A stretch of 64,000 bases of DNA. Source: Klebsiella sp. BIGb0407. Its GTDB lineage: Bacteria > Pseudomonadota > Gammaproteobacteria > Enterobacterales > Enterobacteriaceae. Positions 20,606-30,312 of this stretch are shown here, one piece after another; the first letter of the stretch is position 1, and every line of letters begins with the position of its first letter. A program made the position numbers and the translations under genes. The notes under the pieces are model-generated. The model searched no databases, had not been told where the DNA came from, and saw only the letters and a list, made by a program, of their open reading frames with translations. The stretch lies in NCBI RefSeq assembly GCF_024807845.1, contig NZ_JANUEQ010000008.1:124001-188000 (forward strand), in the 5' to 3' direction.

Positions 20606-21655
20606 ATGCCAGTGTTACATAACCGCATATCGAATGAGGCTTTACGTGAACGTATGCTGGCTGAAACCGAGCCGCGTACCACTATCTCATTCTATAAATA
20701 TTTTACTCTTGAAGAACCACAAATTGTGCGCGATTCACTTTATCAAGCCTGTACTCAACTCGATGTATTTGGTCGGGTTTATTTGGCTCATGAAGGTATC
20801 AATGCGCAGATTAGCGTGCCTCAGAGCCGGGTAGCGGCATTTAAAGCGATGATTTACGCGTTCCATCCCGCACTGAATAACTTACGCCTGAATATCGCCC
20901 TCGAGGACGATGGTAAGTCATTCTGGGTATTGCGTATGAAGGTACGCGATCGCATTGTGGCTGATGGCATTGATGACCCGACCTTTGATGCCAGCGATGT
21001 CGGTGAGTATCTCAATGCCGCGCAAGTCAATGAAATGCTGGATGATCCCCAGGCTGTTTTTGTCGATATGCGTAACCACTACGAATACGAAGTCGGGCAT
21101 TTTAGCGATGCGATGGAAATCCCGGCCGATACCTTCCGCGAGCAGTTACCGAAAGCGGTTGAGATGCTCTCGGATGATAAAGACAAAAAAATAGTCATGT
21201 ACTGTACCGGAGGAATTCGCTGTGAAAAAGCGAGTGCCTTTATGCGTCATAATGGCTTCGAGAATGTTTATCATATTGAAGGCGGGATTATTGAGTATGC
21301 GCGTAAGGCGCGTGAACAAGAGTTGCCGGTGCGTTTTATCGGTAAGAACTTTGTCTTTGATGAGCGGATGGGGGAGCGTATCTCCGATGACGTGATTGCG
21401 CATTGCCACCAATGCGGCACCGCCTGTGATAGCCATACCAATTGTAAAAACGATGGCTGCCATCTGCTGTTTATTCAGTGCCCGAGCTGTGCTGAGAAAT
21501 TCAATGGTTGCTGCAGTGATATCTGCAGGGAAGAACTGGTCTTGTCACCAGAAGAGCAGCGTCGTCGTCGTGCAGGTCGTGAGAATGGCAATAAAATCTT
21601 CAATAAATCACGCGGATTACTCAATACTACTTTAGGTATTCCCGATCCTGAGTGA
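20606..21655 (+). CDS. trhO: TrhO, tRNA U34 hydroxylase (rhodanese family)
   Basis: A 349-aa protein starting [17 protein letters not shown]. It has an N-terminal acylphosphatase-like domain, a rhodanese domain with the active-site loop [11 protein letters not shown], and a C-terminal cysteine-rich segment ([26 protein letters not shown]). YceA/TrhO makes 5-hydroxyuridine at the wobble position using O2. The start agrees with the E. coli protein, and the upstream frame to 20567 is not conserved. Confidence 0.96.
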   Translation: MPVLHNRISNEALRERMLAETEPRTTISFYKYFTLEEPQIVRDSLYQACTQLDVFGRVYLAHEGINAQISVPQSRVAAFKAMIYAFHPALNNLRLNIALEDDGKSFWVLRMKVRDRIVADGIDDPTFDASDVGEYLNAAQVNEMLDDPQAVFVDMRNHYEYEVGHFSDAMEIPADTFREQLPKAVEMLSDDKDKKIVMYCTGGIRCEKASAFMRHNGFENVYHIEGGIIEYARKAREQELPVRFIGKNFVFDERMGERISDDVIAHCHQCGTACDSHTNCKNDGCHLLFIQCPSCAEKFNGCCSDICREELVLSPEEQRRRRAGRENGNKIFNKSRGLLNTTLGIPDPE

Positions 21656-21660
21656 AATAT

Positions 21661-21688
21661 AATGCTCTCCCGGTGACGGGAGAGCATT
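21661..21688. terminator. bidirectional hairpin between trhO and yceI
   Basis: AATGCTCTCCCG (21661-21672) is the exact complement of 21677-21688, with a GTGA loop. It lies between the convergent stops. Confidence 0.7.
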
Positions 21689-21695
21689 GGCTTTA

Positions 21696-22262
21696 CTACT
21701 GCTGAATACCTTCCACAGAAATCGTTAATTCAACTTCTTGTGATTTAGGCCCCAGATCGCTGTTAATATTAAAATCTTTCAGCTTAAATTTACCCTGTGC
21801 TTCAAATCCTGCACGCTTGCCACCCCAAGGGTCATCACCTTGGCCGACCAGTTCTGCCGTCAAGGTTACAGGCTTAGTGACACCGTTAAGCGTCAGATTA
21901 CCGTCAATTTTAAGGGCGTCAGCTTCTTTTGTTACCCCGGTCGAAACATAGGTCGCTTCAGGGAACTTGTCTGCGCTCAGGAAATCGTTACTGCGTAAGT
22001 GCTTGTCACGCTCAGCGTGGTTAGTGTCAACGCTGGTAGTCTTGATGGTGACGTTGATTTTGTCCTTCGACGGATCTTTCTCGTCATAGCTGAAGTTACC
22101 GCTGAAATCGTTGAATGCACCATTCAACCAGCTATAGCCCAGGTGCTGAATACGGAAACTGACGGTGGAGTGTTCACTGTCAATTTTATAGTCGGCTGCA
22201 ACAGCAGAACCGGCAGAGAATAACAGAGCGGCTAAAGTAGTACCCAGCAGGATTTTTTTCAT
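21696..22262 (-). CDS. yceI: YceI, periplasmic lipocalin-like protein
   Basis: A 188-aa protein with a signal peptide ([23 protein letters not shown]) and the YceI beta-barrel signatures [29 protein letters not shown] and [14 protein letters not shown]. The family binds polyisoprenoids and is induced at high pH in E. coli. It follows yceJ by 15 nt as one unit. Confidence 0.96.
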   Translation of the reverse strand: MKKILLGTTLAALLFSAGSAVAADYKIDSEHSTVSFRIQHLGYSWLNGAFNDFSGNFSYDEKDPSKDKINVTIKTTSVDTNHAERDKHLRSNDFLSADKFPEATYVSTGVTKEADALKIDGNLTLNGVTKPVTLTAELVGQGDDPWGGKRAGFEAQGKFKLKDFNINSDLGPKSQEVELTISVEGIQQ

Positions 22263-22277
22263 TGTCTTACTCCATAG

Positions 22278-22832
22278 TTAACGGGACGCTTTACCCAGCA
22301 TTCGTTTGAGGGTGGCATCTTTATCAATAAAATGATGTTTTAGTGCGGCCAGGCCATGTAACAGGGAAATAATTAATACTCCCCAGGCCAGCCAAAGGTG
22401 GATGCTTCCCGCTAAATCAGCCTGGGTTGCACCCGCGGCAAAGATTGCCGGGATCTCGGTCAAGCCAAACACACTGATACCTTTGCCATCAGCAGTTGAA
22501 ATGAAATAACCGCTAAGCAAAATGCTAAATAACAGGGTGTAGAGCAAAATATGTGCCGCGACTGAGGCGATACGCGTCAGGCGCGAGTAACTTTTTAATG
22601 CCGGGGGGGGCGGTGAAATAAACCGCCAGATCACGCGAATGACCATTACCAGCATTAATGTAATACCGATACTTTTATGTAAGTTCGGTGCTTTATGATA
22701 CCAGTCACTATAATAGCTGAGTGTCACCATCCATAAGCCCAGCGCAAACATGCCATACACGGTTATTGCAACTAACCAGTGAATTAAAACTGAGATATGG
22801 CCGTAGCGTTGTGGCGAGTTTCGCCATTGCAT
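22278..22832 (-). CDS. yceJ: YceJ, cytochrome b561
   Basis: A 184-aa four-helix diheme membrane cytochrome. Candidate heme histidines are in ISVLIHWLVA, HKAPNLHKSIG and LLHGLAALKHHF. It is cotranscribed with yceI and probably shuttles electrons from quinol to a periplasmic partner; the partner is unknown. Confidence 0.94.
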   Translation of the reverse strand: MQWRNSPQRYGHISVLIHWLVAITVYGMFALGLWMVTLSYYSDWYHKAPNLHKSIGITLMLVMVIRVIWRFISPPPPALKSYSRLTRIASVAAHILLYTLLFSILLSGYFISTADGKGISVFGLTEIPAIFAAGATQADLAGSIHLWLAWGVLIISLLHGLAALKHHFIDKDATLKRMLGKASR

Positions 22833-23217
22833 AATTTAACATCCGGTTTACACGAAATTAAAACGAACCTTAGACGATCCACATTCTTTAAATCAACTTA
22901 AAAATATCGCTAATTAAATATAAATAATGTCTTTCATAAAATTTGATTGATAATGGTGGTTCTTTTTCTGTTTTATCGAAATCTAATGCAAGATTATTGA
23001 TATTTTACGGTTTTATTGCAGTTTGAGTTGTTCTTGATATTTGTACATATAACTGTTTATTTGTTTTTTATTGTCAGTTTTCTTCAGTGTAAATACGGTT
23101 TATGAGAGAGATAAGATAATCGTATTACTGTGGCTTTTCACGAGAGAGGTTTATTACTGAGGGCTGGATAAGACTATTTCTGGGGAGGTGTGGTGGCATT
23201 ACCACCACACAAAGAGA
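22833..23217. other. AT-rich intergenic region between solA and yceJ
   Basis: About 385 bp with no coding frame I trust. At the solA side, GTGTGGTGG (23188-23196) pairs with CCACCACAC (23202-23210), a likely 3' end for solA. The rest is very AT-rich and should hold the yceJI promoter. E. coli has the small gene yceO here; I do not see it. Confidence 0.5.
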
Positions 23218-24339
23218 TTATATTTTATTAAAACGAGACAGGGAGAAGGGTGATAAATCAAACGCAGATTCTTTACCCAGAGCAAACTGACAGGCAATTT
23301 CGCCTAATGCAGACGCAAATTTAAAACCATGGCCACTCAGGCCCGTAATAATCAAGGTATTAGCATGTTCTGGCAGGGTATCAATAATGAAGTCTTCGTC
23401 CGGTGTATTATCATAGGTGCAAGCAGCACCGTGTAAACAACAGCCAATACCGGGTAGGAAATCACGCAGGAACGGAAAGACTTCCATACCATCACCAGGC
23501 ATTCGTCCGAAGGGCACTCTTTGCTCTGGTGAGTCGATAACCTGCCCGCCATTATGTTTAGCGACCTTTAACTCGTTATCTTCTGACGGGAAGCCGTAAT
23601 ACTGGTCACCATTTGGCGTTTCGGCAGTAAATGCCGGGAAGCGGTTATTTTCGCTGTAACGACCATCAGCCTGATGCCAGGCAAAAATCTTACGCACTGG
23701 CGTGATGGGTAATTCTGGCAGCAGTTTTTTCACCCAGGTACCGGCACTGATTAACAGTTTAGCGCCCTGATAGTTGCCTTCGGCTGTGATAACAGTGACG
23801 CCGTCATCCTGATGCAAGATTTCAGTCACAGGGCAGTTAAACAGCTGAGCTGCTCCCCCCTGTTTCGCCAGACGAATATAGGTCTCAACCGCCACTTCAC
23901 TTTTTAGTACGCCAGAGTCAGCTTCAAAAAGGCCAATGTAATCAGCGGGGATCTGAATTTCTGGCCAGCGTGCCTGAACGGCTTCCGCGTCCATTCTTTC
24001 GACAGGTAACGCGTATTTTTCGACACTTTGGGCGATATTTTTAATGAACAACGAATCAGTCGGGCCGACATTGATAACCCCGGTACGATGGAATATCTTC
24101 TCGCCACTCATCTCAGCCAGCGCATCCCACAGCTTCTGAGCACGCAATACTAGCGGTACATATTTTTCCCCTTCACCATAGGCATGGCGCATCAGGCGAG
24201 TGTCACCATGATGACTTCCTTCTGTATGAGGAGGATGGGCGCTGTCAATCATCAGCACCTTCAGGCCAGAATTGGCTGCATAACAACCTGCGGCAGCGCC
24301 AACAGACCCGCTGCCAACGATGATAAGATCATATTTCAT
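23218..24339 (-). CDS. solA: SolA, N-methyl-L-tryptophan oxidase
   Basis: A 373-aa flavoprotein of the monomeric sarcosine oxidase family. The FAD dinucleotide motif [10 protein letters not shown] is at the N-terminus, [15 protein letters not shown] is conserved, and the Cys-rich segment [17 protein letters not shown] near residue 305 contains the site of covalent flavin attachment. The start is ATG 24339 (MKYDLIIVG); an ATG four codons upstream is less like relatives. The enzyme demethylates N-methyltryptophan, giving formaldehyde and H2O2. Confidence 0.95.
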   Translation of the reverse strand: MKYDLIIVGSGSVGAAAGCYAANSGLKVLMIDSAHPPHTEGSHHGDTRLMRHAYGEGEKYVPLVLRAQKLWDALAEMSGEKIFHRTGVINVGPTDSLFIKNIAQSVEKYALPVERMDAEAVQARWPEIQIPADYIGLFEADSGVLKSEVAVETYIRLAKQGGAAQLFNCPVTEILHQDDGVTVITAEGNYQGAKLLISAGTWVKKLLPELPITPVRKIFAWHQADGRYSENNRFPAFTAETPNGDQYYGFPSEDNELKVAKHNGGQVIDSPEQRVPFGRMPGDGMEVFPFLRDFLPGIGCCLHGAACTYDNTPDEDFIIDTLPEHANTLIITGLSGHGFKFASALGEIACQFALGKESAFDLSPFSLSRFNKI

Positions 24340-24495
24340 GGTTTTTCTCATTATGTGCCTGTCAAACTGAAGCTTCCCGAAGAGGGGGCAGCTAAGCTGC
24401 TTACAGCGTTCCGGGAGTCACTGGAATTTTTTACTTCAGAGAGGGTAATTAATTCGGCGCATTCATGCAATTTCTGTGGGGATAAAAATGGCAAA

Positions 24496-24512
24496 GGCAC
24501 CGTTAAAGTGCC
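24496..24512 (-). terminator. hairpin downstream of bssS
   Basis: On the minus strand GGCAC (24508-24512) pairs with GTGCC (24496-24500), followed by TTTGCCATTTTT. A second dyad, CGAGGGG/CCCCTCG (24526-24532 and 24545-24551), precedes it. These probably end bssS transcription. Confidence 0.4.
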
Positions 24513-24632
24513 CCGTTTTGAATGGCGAGGGGACAGGCTGTGCCCCCCTCGATGGCTGGCAAACATCATCTTGAGATTGTCGTACTGACTTACTTAAGCT
24601 ACAACGATTAACCGGAACGAGGGATACAGCCG

Positions 24633-24887
24633 TCAGTGTTTACGATAGTCACTGACCTGGTACTCACTGGACTCAATTTTGGCTATTCCGGCTTCAAGGA
24701 TCGAAATAAATTGTCTGGCGACATCGGTGGTGAGCCATAGCGTCTGGCCGATTTCAGTTTCATCTTGCTTCTGATTATTAGATGTCAGGTAGTGCAGGCG
24801 TAGCATCATTGCGTCGTAACTGTCTACCGTACTGATATCCCATCCAATGAGGGGATGTGTTTGAATAACATCTTTATTTTTTTCCAT
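24633..24887 (-). CDS. bssS: BssS, biofilm regulator
   Basis: An 84-aa protein nearly identical in layout to E. coli BssS (VIQTHPLIGWDISTVDSYDA, TLWLTTDVARQFISILEAG). Two adjacent ATGs exist; the second (24887) is better spaced from AAGGGG. In E. coli it affects biofilm formation through indole and signalling; its mechanism is not clear. Confidence 0.95.
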   Translation of the reverse strand: MEKNKDVIQTHPLIGWDISTVDSYDAMMLRLHYLTSNNQKQDETEIGQTLWLTTDVARQFISILEAGIAKIESSEYQVSDYRKH

Positions 24888-25260
24888 CATAACCCCTTAT
24901 AACGTGTAAGAAGACAACGACTTGTGAGGTTCATGCAAGATAAAGGTGAAACAAGATTAAGTATATCAACTCTCTAAAAGAAAGGCGGAGTAAATACGCG
25001 CCCGGTAATACTTTCTAACATCATTTACCTGTGACATACAAATAGATTTAAACTAATTGATTGTTTTTTATGCTTAAAATGAGAAAAAACAACAGAAAGA
25101 GCCCGAAGAATATACGGATATCTTGCACGGTGTGAGTGCTTTATTTTCTGATATGATATTAAAATCAATAGATTAAAATTATTTTAAATACTGGGAACAA
25201 AATCTTAACGTGAACTGCCGACCAGGGGAATGGAGTCGGCAGATATTCTGATGACGGGTA
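24888..25260. other. AT-rich region between dinI and bssS
   Basis: About 370 bp with no supported gene. It should hold the bssS promoter and ends at the dinI terminator dyad (25215-25242). Runs of A/T between 25060 and 25200 suggest a curved or H-NS-type segment; that is an inference. Confidence 0.4.
25215..25242 (-). terminator. hairpin downstream of dinI
   Basis: CTGCCGAC (25215-25222) pairs exactly with GTCGGCAG (25235-25242) over a 12-nt loop, 19 nt after the dinI stop. The following T content is modest. Confidence 0.5.
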
Positions 25261-25506
25261 TTATTCTGCGCTGAACCAGTCGTCAGCACTTTCCCAGGTT
25301 TCCTGAAGGATTTCGCTTATACGGGTTTTATCTTCTTTGGCACCGCCCAGCACAGAGAGCTGGTTGCTGCTTGCAAGACGCACCTGAACTTCGGTCGAGA
25401 TGTCGGGCCAGGCATGCTGAATACGACGGGAGAGTTCCCCGGCGAGGGCATCAACGGCACCGGCGGGTAAAACGGTAGTTTTGGCGATGGTCACTTCAAT
25501 ACGCAT
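25261..25506 (-). CDS. dinI: DinI, SOS modulator of RecA
   Basis: An 81-aa protein starting MRIEVTIAKT and ending SEILQETWESADDWFSAE, the acidic C-terminal helix that mimics DNA to bind RecA. The longer frame upstream reads through the LexA box and is not translated. DinI stabilises RecA filaments and slows LexA/UmuD cleavage. It is controlled by the LexA site 21 bp upstream. Confidence 0.97.
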   Translation of the reverse strand: MRIEVTIAKTTVLPAGAVDALAGELSRRIQHAWPDISTEVQVRLASSNQLSVLGGAKEDKTRISEILQETWESADDWFSAE

Positions 25507-25526
25507 AATGGCCTCCGATAATGATA

Positions 25527-25542
25527 CTGTATACATATACAG
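25527..25542 (-). promoter_or_regulatory. LexA (SOS) box of dinI
   Basis: CTGTATACATATACAG fits CTGT-N8-ACAG perfectly and is embedded in a larger near-perfect dyad (AATGATA on one side, TATCATT on the other). A TTGTCA -35-like hexamer lies at 25551-25556 on the minus strand, so the box overlaps the promoter. Confidence 0.95.
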
Positions 25543-25579
25543 TATCATTATTGACAACACAATAGACGTAATTAAAAAG

Positions 25580-26626
25580 TTAACCTTTTATCGACCAGAG
25601 AACGTCTTCATCAGCGAGGAACGGGACGATATCACCATCAGGACTGGTTATCTGTGCTGGCATTTTCTCGGCCACACGCACTAACTCAATCGTTTCTTCA
25701 TTGACCGGCAGTCCATAGAATGCCGGACCATTGAGCGAGCAGAACGCCTCAAAGTGTTCCAGAGCATTCATTTCTTCAAAGACAGTGGCATAGGCACCCA
25801 GCGCTGAAGGTGCGTTAAAACATCCTGCACAGCCACAGCTGGATTCTTTACGGGCCTGAGTATGTGGGGCTGAGTCCGTCCCGAGGAATACACGAGAACA
25901 ACCGCTGGCGACCAGTTCACGCAAGGCTTGCTGATGCACACTGCGTTTTAAAATCGGCAGACAATAGAGGTGCGGACGGATACCGCCTACCAGCATATGG
26001 TTACGGTTAAACATCAAGTGCTGCGGCGTAATCGTGGCACCAATCAGTGAGTTACCGCTCTCGATATACTGGGCCGCATCTTTGGTGGTGATATGCTCAA
26101 ATACCACTTTCAGTGCCGGTAACTGGCGACGCAGTGGTTCCAGCACGGTTTCAATAAAACGCGCTTCGCGGTCGAAAATATCGATATCAGCATGAGTAAC
26201 TTCACCATGGATAAGCAATGGCATGCCAATTTTTTGCATCCGTTCCAGCACGGGCATAATCGCTGCTGTACTGGTGACGCCATGACTGGAATTTGTGGTG
26301 GCATTAGCAGGGTAGAGCTTAGCCGCAGTAAAGACCCCTTGATTAAAACCCTGTTCAAGAACCGCGGGATCCAAGGTGTCGGTCAGATAGCAGGTCATTA
26401 AGGGTTCAAATTTTTGCCCTGCGGGTACGGCATCAAGAATACGCTGACGATAGCTAATAGCGGCTTCAACGGTAGTAATTGGGGGCACAAGATTAGGCAT
26501 GACAATTGCGCGACCATAAACCTGGCTGGTATAGGGCACCACGGTTTTGAGCATTTCACCATCACGCAGATGAATATGCCAGTCGTCAGGGCGGCGAATT
26601 TTTAATACCTGGGATAATACGGTCAT
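25580..26626 (-). CDS. pyrC: PyrC, dihydroorotase
   Basis: A 348-aa amidohydrolase from ATG 26626, with CGGAG before it. Motifs: [13 protein letters not shown] (metal-binding HxH), [19 protein letters not shown] (carbamylated Lys), [15 protein letters not shown] and FLGTDSAPH. It closes carbamoyl aspartate to dihydroorotate in pyrimidine synthesis. A PurR-like box is upstream. Confidence 0.97.
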   Translation of the reverse strand: MTVLSQVLKIRRPDDWHIHLRDGEMLKTVVPYTSQVYGRAIVMPNLVPPITTVEAAISYRQRILDAVPAGQKFEPLMTCYLTDTLDPAVLEQGFNQGVFTAAKLYPANATTNSSHGVTSTAAIMPVLERMQKIGMPLLIHGEVTHADIDIFDREARFIETVLEPLRRQLPALKVVFEHITTKDAAQYIESGNSLIGATITPQHLMFNRNHMLVGGIRPHLYCLPILKRSVHQQALRELVASGCSRVFLGTDSAPHTQARKESSCGCAGCFNAPSALGAYATVFEEMNALEHFEAFCSLNGPAFYGLPVNEETIELVRVAEKMPAQITSPDGDIVPFLADEDVLWSIKG

Positions 26627-26692
26627 GAATGTGCTCCGGCGCAAGATAGGGAAAGCAGATTGCTACAAGTTTATGCCGGGTACCAAGGATAT

Positions 26693-26708
26693 GCGGAAAC
26701 GTTTTCGT
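26693..26708 (-). promoter_or_regulatory. PurR-like operator upstream of pyrC
   Basis: Minus strand ACGAAAACGTTTCCGC matches the PurR consensus ACGCAAACGTTTNCGT at most positions, around the central AAACGTTT. E. coli pyrC is a known PurR target. It lies about 67-82 bp upstream of the start codon. Confidence 0.75.
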
Positions 26709-26733
26709 TTGCATCACTTATCGCAATAAAAAC

Positions 26734-26760
26734 ATCAGAGCGCAGTCACTACGCTCTGAT
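26734..26760 (-). terminator. terminator of yceB
   Basis: TCAGAGCG (26735-26742) and CGCTCTGA (26752-26759) form a stem extended by A-T. On the minus strand it is followed by GTTTTTATT. Confidence 0.8.
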
Positions 26761-26770
26761 TAAGGGCGAG

Positions 26771-27331
26771 TCAGTTAGTAAAGGGAATCACAATTTCTCC
26801 GGGACGAACCTCAATCCCTTTTGCGAGCTTTTTCGCCAGCGCTTCGCCTTTGCTGTGGCTGTCACTCAGAACATAGGCTGGATTCTGATTAAAGTAACTG
26901 CGTAATGACTGGCTAAGATAAGGCATAAGGGTTTGCAGAATACCCTGCATTTTTTCCGGTTCTATCTGGCTATCAATAATTTCAACTTCACGCAGGTAAA
27001 TAGCACCCGTCTCTTTATCAAAACCCGGCTGGGCTTTCATTTTGAGCGCAACAGTCGCTTTTTGACTACCAAAAAGGGAGGAAATATCCAGGCCAACCTT
27101 GCCACTTAACATGATTTTGTTCGGTTCTTCGCGGCCTATCTGACTGACTAAATTGGTCAGTGTAATTTGGGCGTCAGCGACGCCTGGCAAACCGATGTTT
27201 TTTGAAAAATGATTGTGTTTCTCCAGTGCCTGATTGATGGCTTGTTCACTCACCTGATACTGCGTGAGCTGATTACACCCGACAAGTAAAGCTCCCAGTG
27301 CCAATACGGCAGTCAAAAAAAACCTTTTCAT
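26771..27331 (-). CDS. yceB: YceB, lipoprotein (DUF1439)
   Basis: A 186-aa lipoprotein: signal peptide MKRFFLTAVLALGALLVGC with the lipidated Cys19, then a SMP-like/DUF1439 body (YQVSEQAINQALEKHNHF at the start of the mature part). Structures of the family suggest lipid binding, but its role is unknown. In E. coli grxB lies between yceB and mdtH; here that space holds only 240 bp of non-coding DNA. Confidence 0.93.
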   Translation of the reverse strand: MKRFFLTAVLALGALLVGCNQLTQYQVSEQAINQALEKHNHFSKNIGLPGVADAQITLTNLVSQIGREEPNKIMLSGKVGLDISSLFGSQKATVALKMKAQPGFDKETGAIYLREVEIIDSQIEPEKMQGILQTLMPYLSQSLRSYFNQNPAYVLSDSHSKGEALAKKLAKGIEVRPGEIVIPFTN

Positions 27332-27569
27332 CTACATCCTCATCCACAACGTTATCATGACAGGCGCTGCCAGCGCAGGGGCTGTCATGGCTACGATTCC
27401 GTTCATTCTGAAAGCCTGATGAAGCAAAATCGCCTGTCTTAACAGACACCCTCGATACCACTTTGTTCATCGCTGAACGTGATTTTATCGGTTTGCGTTA
27501 GCCGTTATTTTGCAAATTGCCCGGGCTGTATTGGAGCGCCCAGACGTGGGTTACTGATAACATGTTGGT

Positions 27570-28784
27570 TTAATGTAATTTATTTGATTCGGAAATGGGT
27601 GGTTTTTCATGCTCAGGTAAAAATTGCCACCAGAGGATAATCAGAGTAATTATGCCAATAATACCGAGCATGACCCAGGGGAGTTCCGGCTGGCCAAATT
27701 CTTTGCCGGTATCGAATAACCAGCCGCCGCCGGTATAGCCTAAAGCGCCGCCGAAGGCGAGACCAAGCCGACTAAAGCCCATATAGCTTCCTCTGGCGCG
27801 AGAATCTGCCAGCGAAGCGCTGAGTGTCTCACGAGCGGGTTCCGCGATGATTGAGCCAATATAGAAAAGACAAATCAACGAGAACAACTGTTGCAGAGAA
27901 CTGGTTAAACCCATTGGGATCATACTGACGGTCATCAGAAATAGTCCTGCCATCAGGCGTTGTTCCAGGCTGAAACGTTTTTCGCTATAGCGAGCAATAG
28001 GGTAGAGCAGGGTCAGGGACAGGGCCGCTTCAATGGCATACATCCATTTTACCGCAGCGGGGGTTCCGGCGATATCGTTGACCATGATAGGAAGCATCAG
28101 CATCACTTGGACGGCCAGCATGAAATAGCCTGTGAGCGTCAGGACATAGATAACAAAGCGTTTATCTTTGAGAACAAAGCGCATTCCTTCGCGTATGGGC
28201 GTGCGGATAGTCGACAGTTTATAGGCCGGTAATAGCCAGAGATTCACCAGCGCACAGAGAATAAAAATCACTGCACCGGTCGCACAGACCAGGGAAAAGT
28301 CGAATTGCAGTAACCAGCTTCCCAGCAAGGCACCGATAACGGCTCCCGCGCTATCCTGCATTAATAACAACGAGAAAAATCGCCCGCGTTGTGCAGGAGG
28401 AACCAGTTTAATGACTAAAGCGGCGCGCGGTGGATCAAATAAGGTGCCGCCGAGGCCGGAGAGAATGCAGGATAACCAGAGTAACCAGGGTTGATCCGCG
28501 ACAGCCATTGAGGCGAATCCGGCAGCACGCAATAGCATTCCGGTGACAATCATTGGTTTCGCGCCCAGTCGGTCAGCAATCGCCCCGCCAAAAATCCCCA
28601 GCCCTTGCTGTACCAACTGACGTAACCCTAAGGCAATACCGACCATCAAGGCTGCCCACCCCATCTGGTCAACAAAGCGGATTGAAATCAAAGGGAAAAC
28701 AACGAAAAAACCGAGTACAACCAGCATATTATCTAATAATAGAAAATATTTACCAAGGCGCCTCGCCTGCGATACACGCGACAT
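27570..28784 (-). CDS. mdtH: MdtH, MFS multidrug exporter
   Basis: A 404-aa transporter with 12 transmembrane segments. The N-terminus [20 protein letters not shown] and the motif [14 protein letters not shown] (MFS motif A) match E. coli MdtH closely. Overproduction in E. coli gives fluoroquinolone resistance. It is divergent from rimJ. Confidence 0.95.
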   Translation of the reverse strand: MSRVSQARRLGKYFLLLDNMLVVLGFFVVFPLISIRFVDQMGWAALMVGIALGLRQLVQQGLGIFGGAIADRLGAKPMIVTGMLLRAAGFASMAVADQPWLLWLSCILSGLGGTLFDPPRAALVIKLVPPAQRGRFFSLLLMQDSAGAVIGALLGSWLLQFDFSLVCATGAVIFILCALVNLWLLPAYKLSTIRTPIREGMRFVLKDKRFVIYVLTLTGYFMLAVQVMLMLPIMVNDIAGTPAAVKWMYAIEAALSLTLLYPIARYSEKRFSLEQRLMAGLFLMTVSMIPMGLTSSLQQLFSLICLFYIGSIIAEPARETLSASLADSRARGSYMGFSRLGLAFGGALGYTGGGWLFDTGKEFGQPELPWVMLGIIGIITLIILWWQFLPEHEKPPISESNKLH

Positions 28785-29067
28785 TTCCCCTCCTGGGAAT
28801 ATTTATTGCCCATCATACTTCAAACTATCTGAATATGACTTCAATCAGGTCATCTGCGTAGTGCCTGGCAGGAGCTGAATTATTTAGCCTGTATTTTCGC
28901 TCCTGGACTCTATTTTTAATAGCCGACACAAGATAATATTTTTTTATCGTTCTATGACATTGAGTTAAATTTTTCATCGTGATGAATTTTTTTATCGTCA
29001 CTTAATCAGGTCACAGGCAAGGTAATGGCATCAGTCCGGGTCAGGTAAAATGAAAGGGTGGAATAAC

Positions 29068-29652
29068 ATGTTTGGTTATCGCAATAACGTGCCTAAAATC
29101 CGGTTAGCGACAGACCGAATGGTAGTGAGGCTGGTTTATGAGCGCGATGCCTGGCGACTGGCGGACTATTATGCTGAAAATCGTCAGTTCCTGAAGCCAT
29201 GGGAACCGTATCGTGATGAAAGTTATTATTCACATTCAGGCTGGCAGGCGCGTCTGGCCATGATGGAAGAGATGCATCAGCAACAGAGTGCCTTTTATTT
29301 TGCTCTGATGGATGCAGACGAAAAAGAGATACTCGGTGTGGCAAATTATTCTAATGTGGTGCGCGGGGCATTTAACGCCTGCTATCTCGGTTATTCGCTT
29401 GGTGATAAATCCCAGGGGCAAGGGCTGATGTTCGAGGCACTTACCGCGACCACACGTTATATGTTCCGCGTGCAGTCATTGCATCGTATTATGGCTAATT
29501 ATATGCCACATAATCAGCGTAGTGGTGATTTGCTGGCACGCCTGGGTTTTGAAAAAGAAGGGTATGCTAAAGACTATTTACTGATTGACGGGCAATGGCA
29601 GGATCACGTTTTAACCGCGCTGACGAATAAAAACTGGCTCTCTGGTCGCTAA
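29068..29652 (+). CDS. rimJ: RimJ, ribosomal S5 N-acetyltransferase
   Basis: A 194-aa GNAT acetyltransferase, started at the ATG 6 nt after GGAATAAC ([13 protein letters not shown]). The acetyl-CoA motif [14 protein letters not shown] and the terminal [17 protein letters not shown] agree with E. coli RimJ, which acetylates Ala1 of S5. It begins the rimJ-yceH-mviM unit, with gaps of 9 and 3 nt. Confidence 0.96.
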   Translation: MFGYRNNVPKIRLATDRMVVRLVYERDAWRLADYYAENRQFLKPWEPYRDESYYSHSGWQARLAMMEEMHQQQSAFYFALMDADEKEILGVANYSNVVRGAFNACYLGYSLGDKSQGQGLMFEALTATTRYMFRVQSLHRIMANYMPHNQRSGDLLARLGFEKEGYAKDYLLIDGQWQDHVLTALTNKNWLSGR

Positions 29653-29661
29653 GGATAAAAG

Positions 29662-30309
29662 ATGAAACATCAGTTCACCGCAGTAGAAGCTCGAGTGATA
29701 GGTAGTCTGCTGGAAAAACAGGTCACGACTCCGGAACAGTACCCGATGTCGCTCAACGGCATTGTGGTCGCCTGTAATCAGAAAACAAACCGCGAACCGG
29801 TCATGAATCTGAGCGAACGCGAAGTACAGGAAACACTCGATGAACTGGCGAAACGCCGTTATCTGCGTACGGTCACGGGCTTTGGTAATCGCGTCACTAA
29901 ATATGAACAACGCTTCTGTAACTCTGAGTTTGGGAACTTAAAGTTTTCTCCGGCAGAGGTGGCGATTGTCACCACGTTATTACTGCGTAGCGCTCAGACG
30001 CCGGGTGAACTACGCGGACGTACCACCCGTATGTTTGAATTCAATGATATGGCGCAACTGGAAACCTCACTGGAAAATCTGGCACAGCGTGAAGATGGTC
30101 CTTTTGTCGTACGTCTGGCGCGTGAACCCGGTAAGCGTGAAAGCCGTTATCAGCAGCTGTTCAGTGGTGCTGCTGAGGCACAGGATCTTACTGTTGACAC
30201 TCAGGAGCCTGTGGCATCTGAACTTGAAGAACGTGTGAGTGTACTGGAAGCCGAAGTGGCTGATTTAAAACAACAGCTTGCGGTATTGTTGAATCATTCA
30301 GGAGAGTAA
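29662..30309 (+). CDS. yceH: YceH, DUF480 protein
   Basis: A 215-aa UPF0502 protein with two winged-helix-like halves ([40 protein letters not shown]) and a C-terminal coiled coil ([20 protein letters not shown]). The function is unknown. It is always found next to mviM in enterics. Confidence 0.94.
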   Translation: MKHQFTAVEARVIGSLLEKQVTTPEQYPMSLNGIVVACNQKTNREPVMNLSEREVQETLDELAKRRYLRTVTGFGNRVTKYEQRFCNSEFGNLKFSPAEVAIVTTLLLRSAQTPGELRGRTTRMFEFNDMAQLETSLENLAQREDGPFVVRLAREPGKRESRYQQLFSGAAEAQDLTVDTQEPVASELEERVSVLEAEVADLKQQLAVLLNHSGE

Positions 30310-30312
30310 TCG

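Noticed and set aside
24351..24569. 72-codon minus frame upstream of solA
   Set aside because: It covers two hairpins likely to end bssS transcription, and its composition is Ser/Pro-rich as expected from non-coding sequence.
28965..29000. Short inverted repeat TTCATC/GATGAA upstream of rimJ
   Set aside because: The arms are short and AT-rich; no matching known operator, so not reported as a site.
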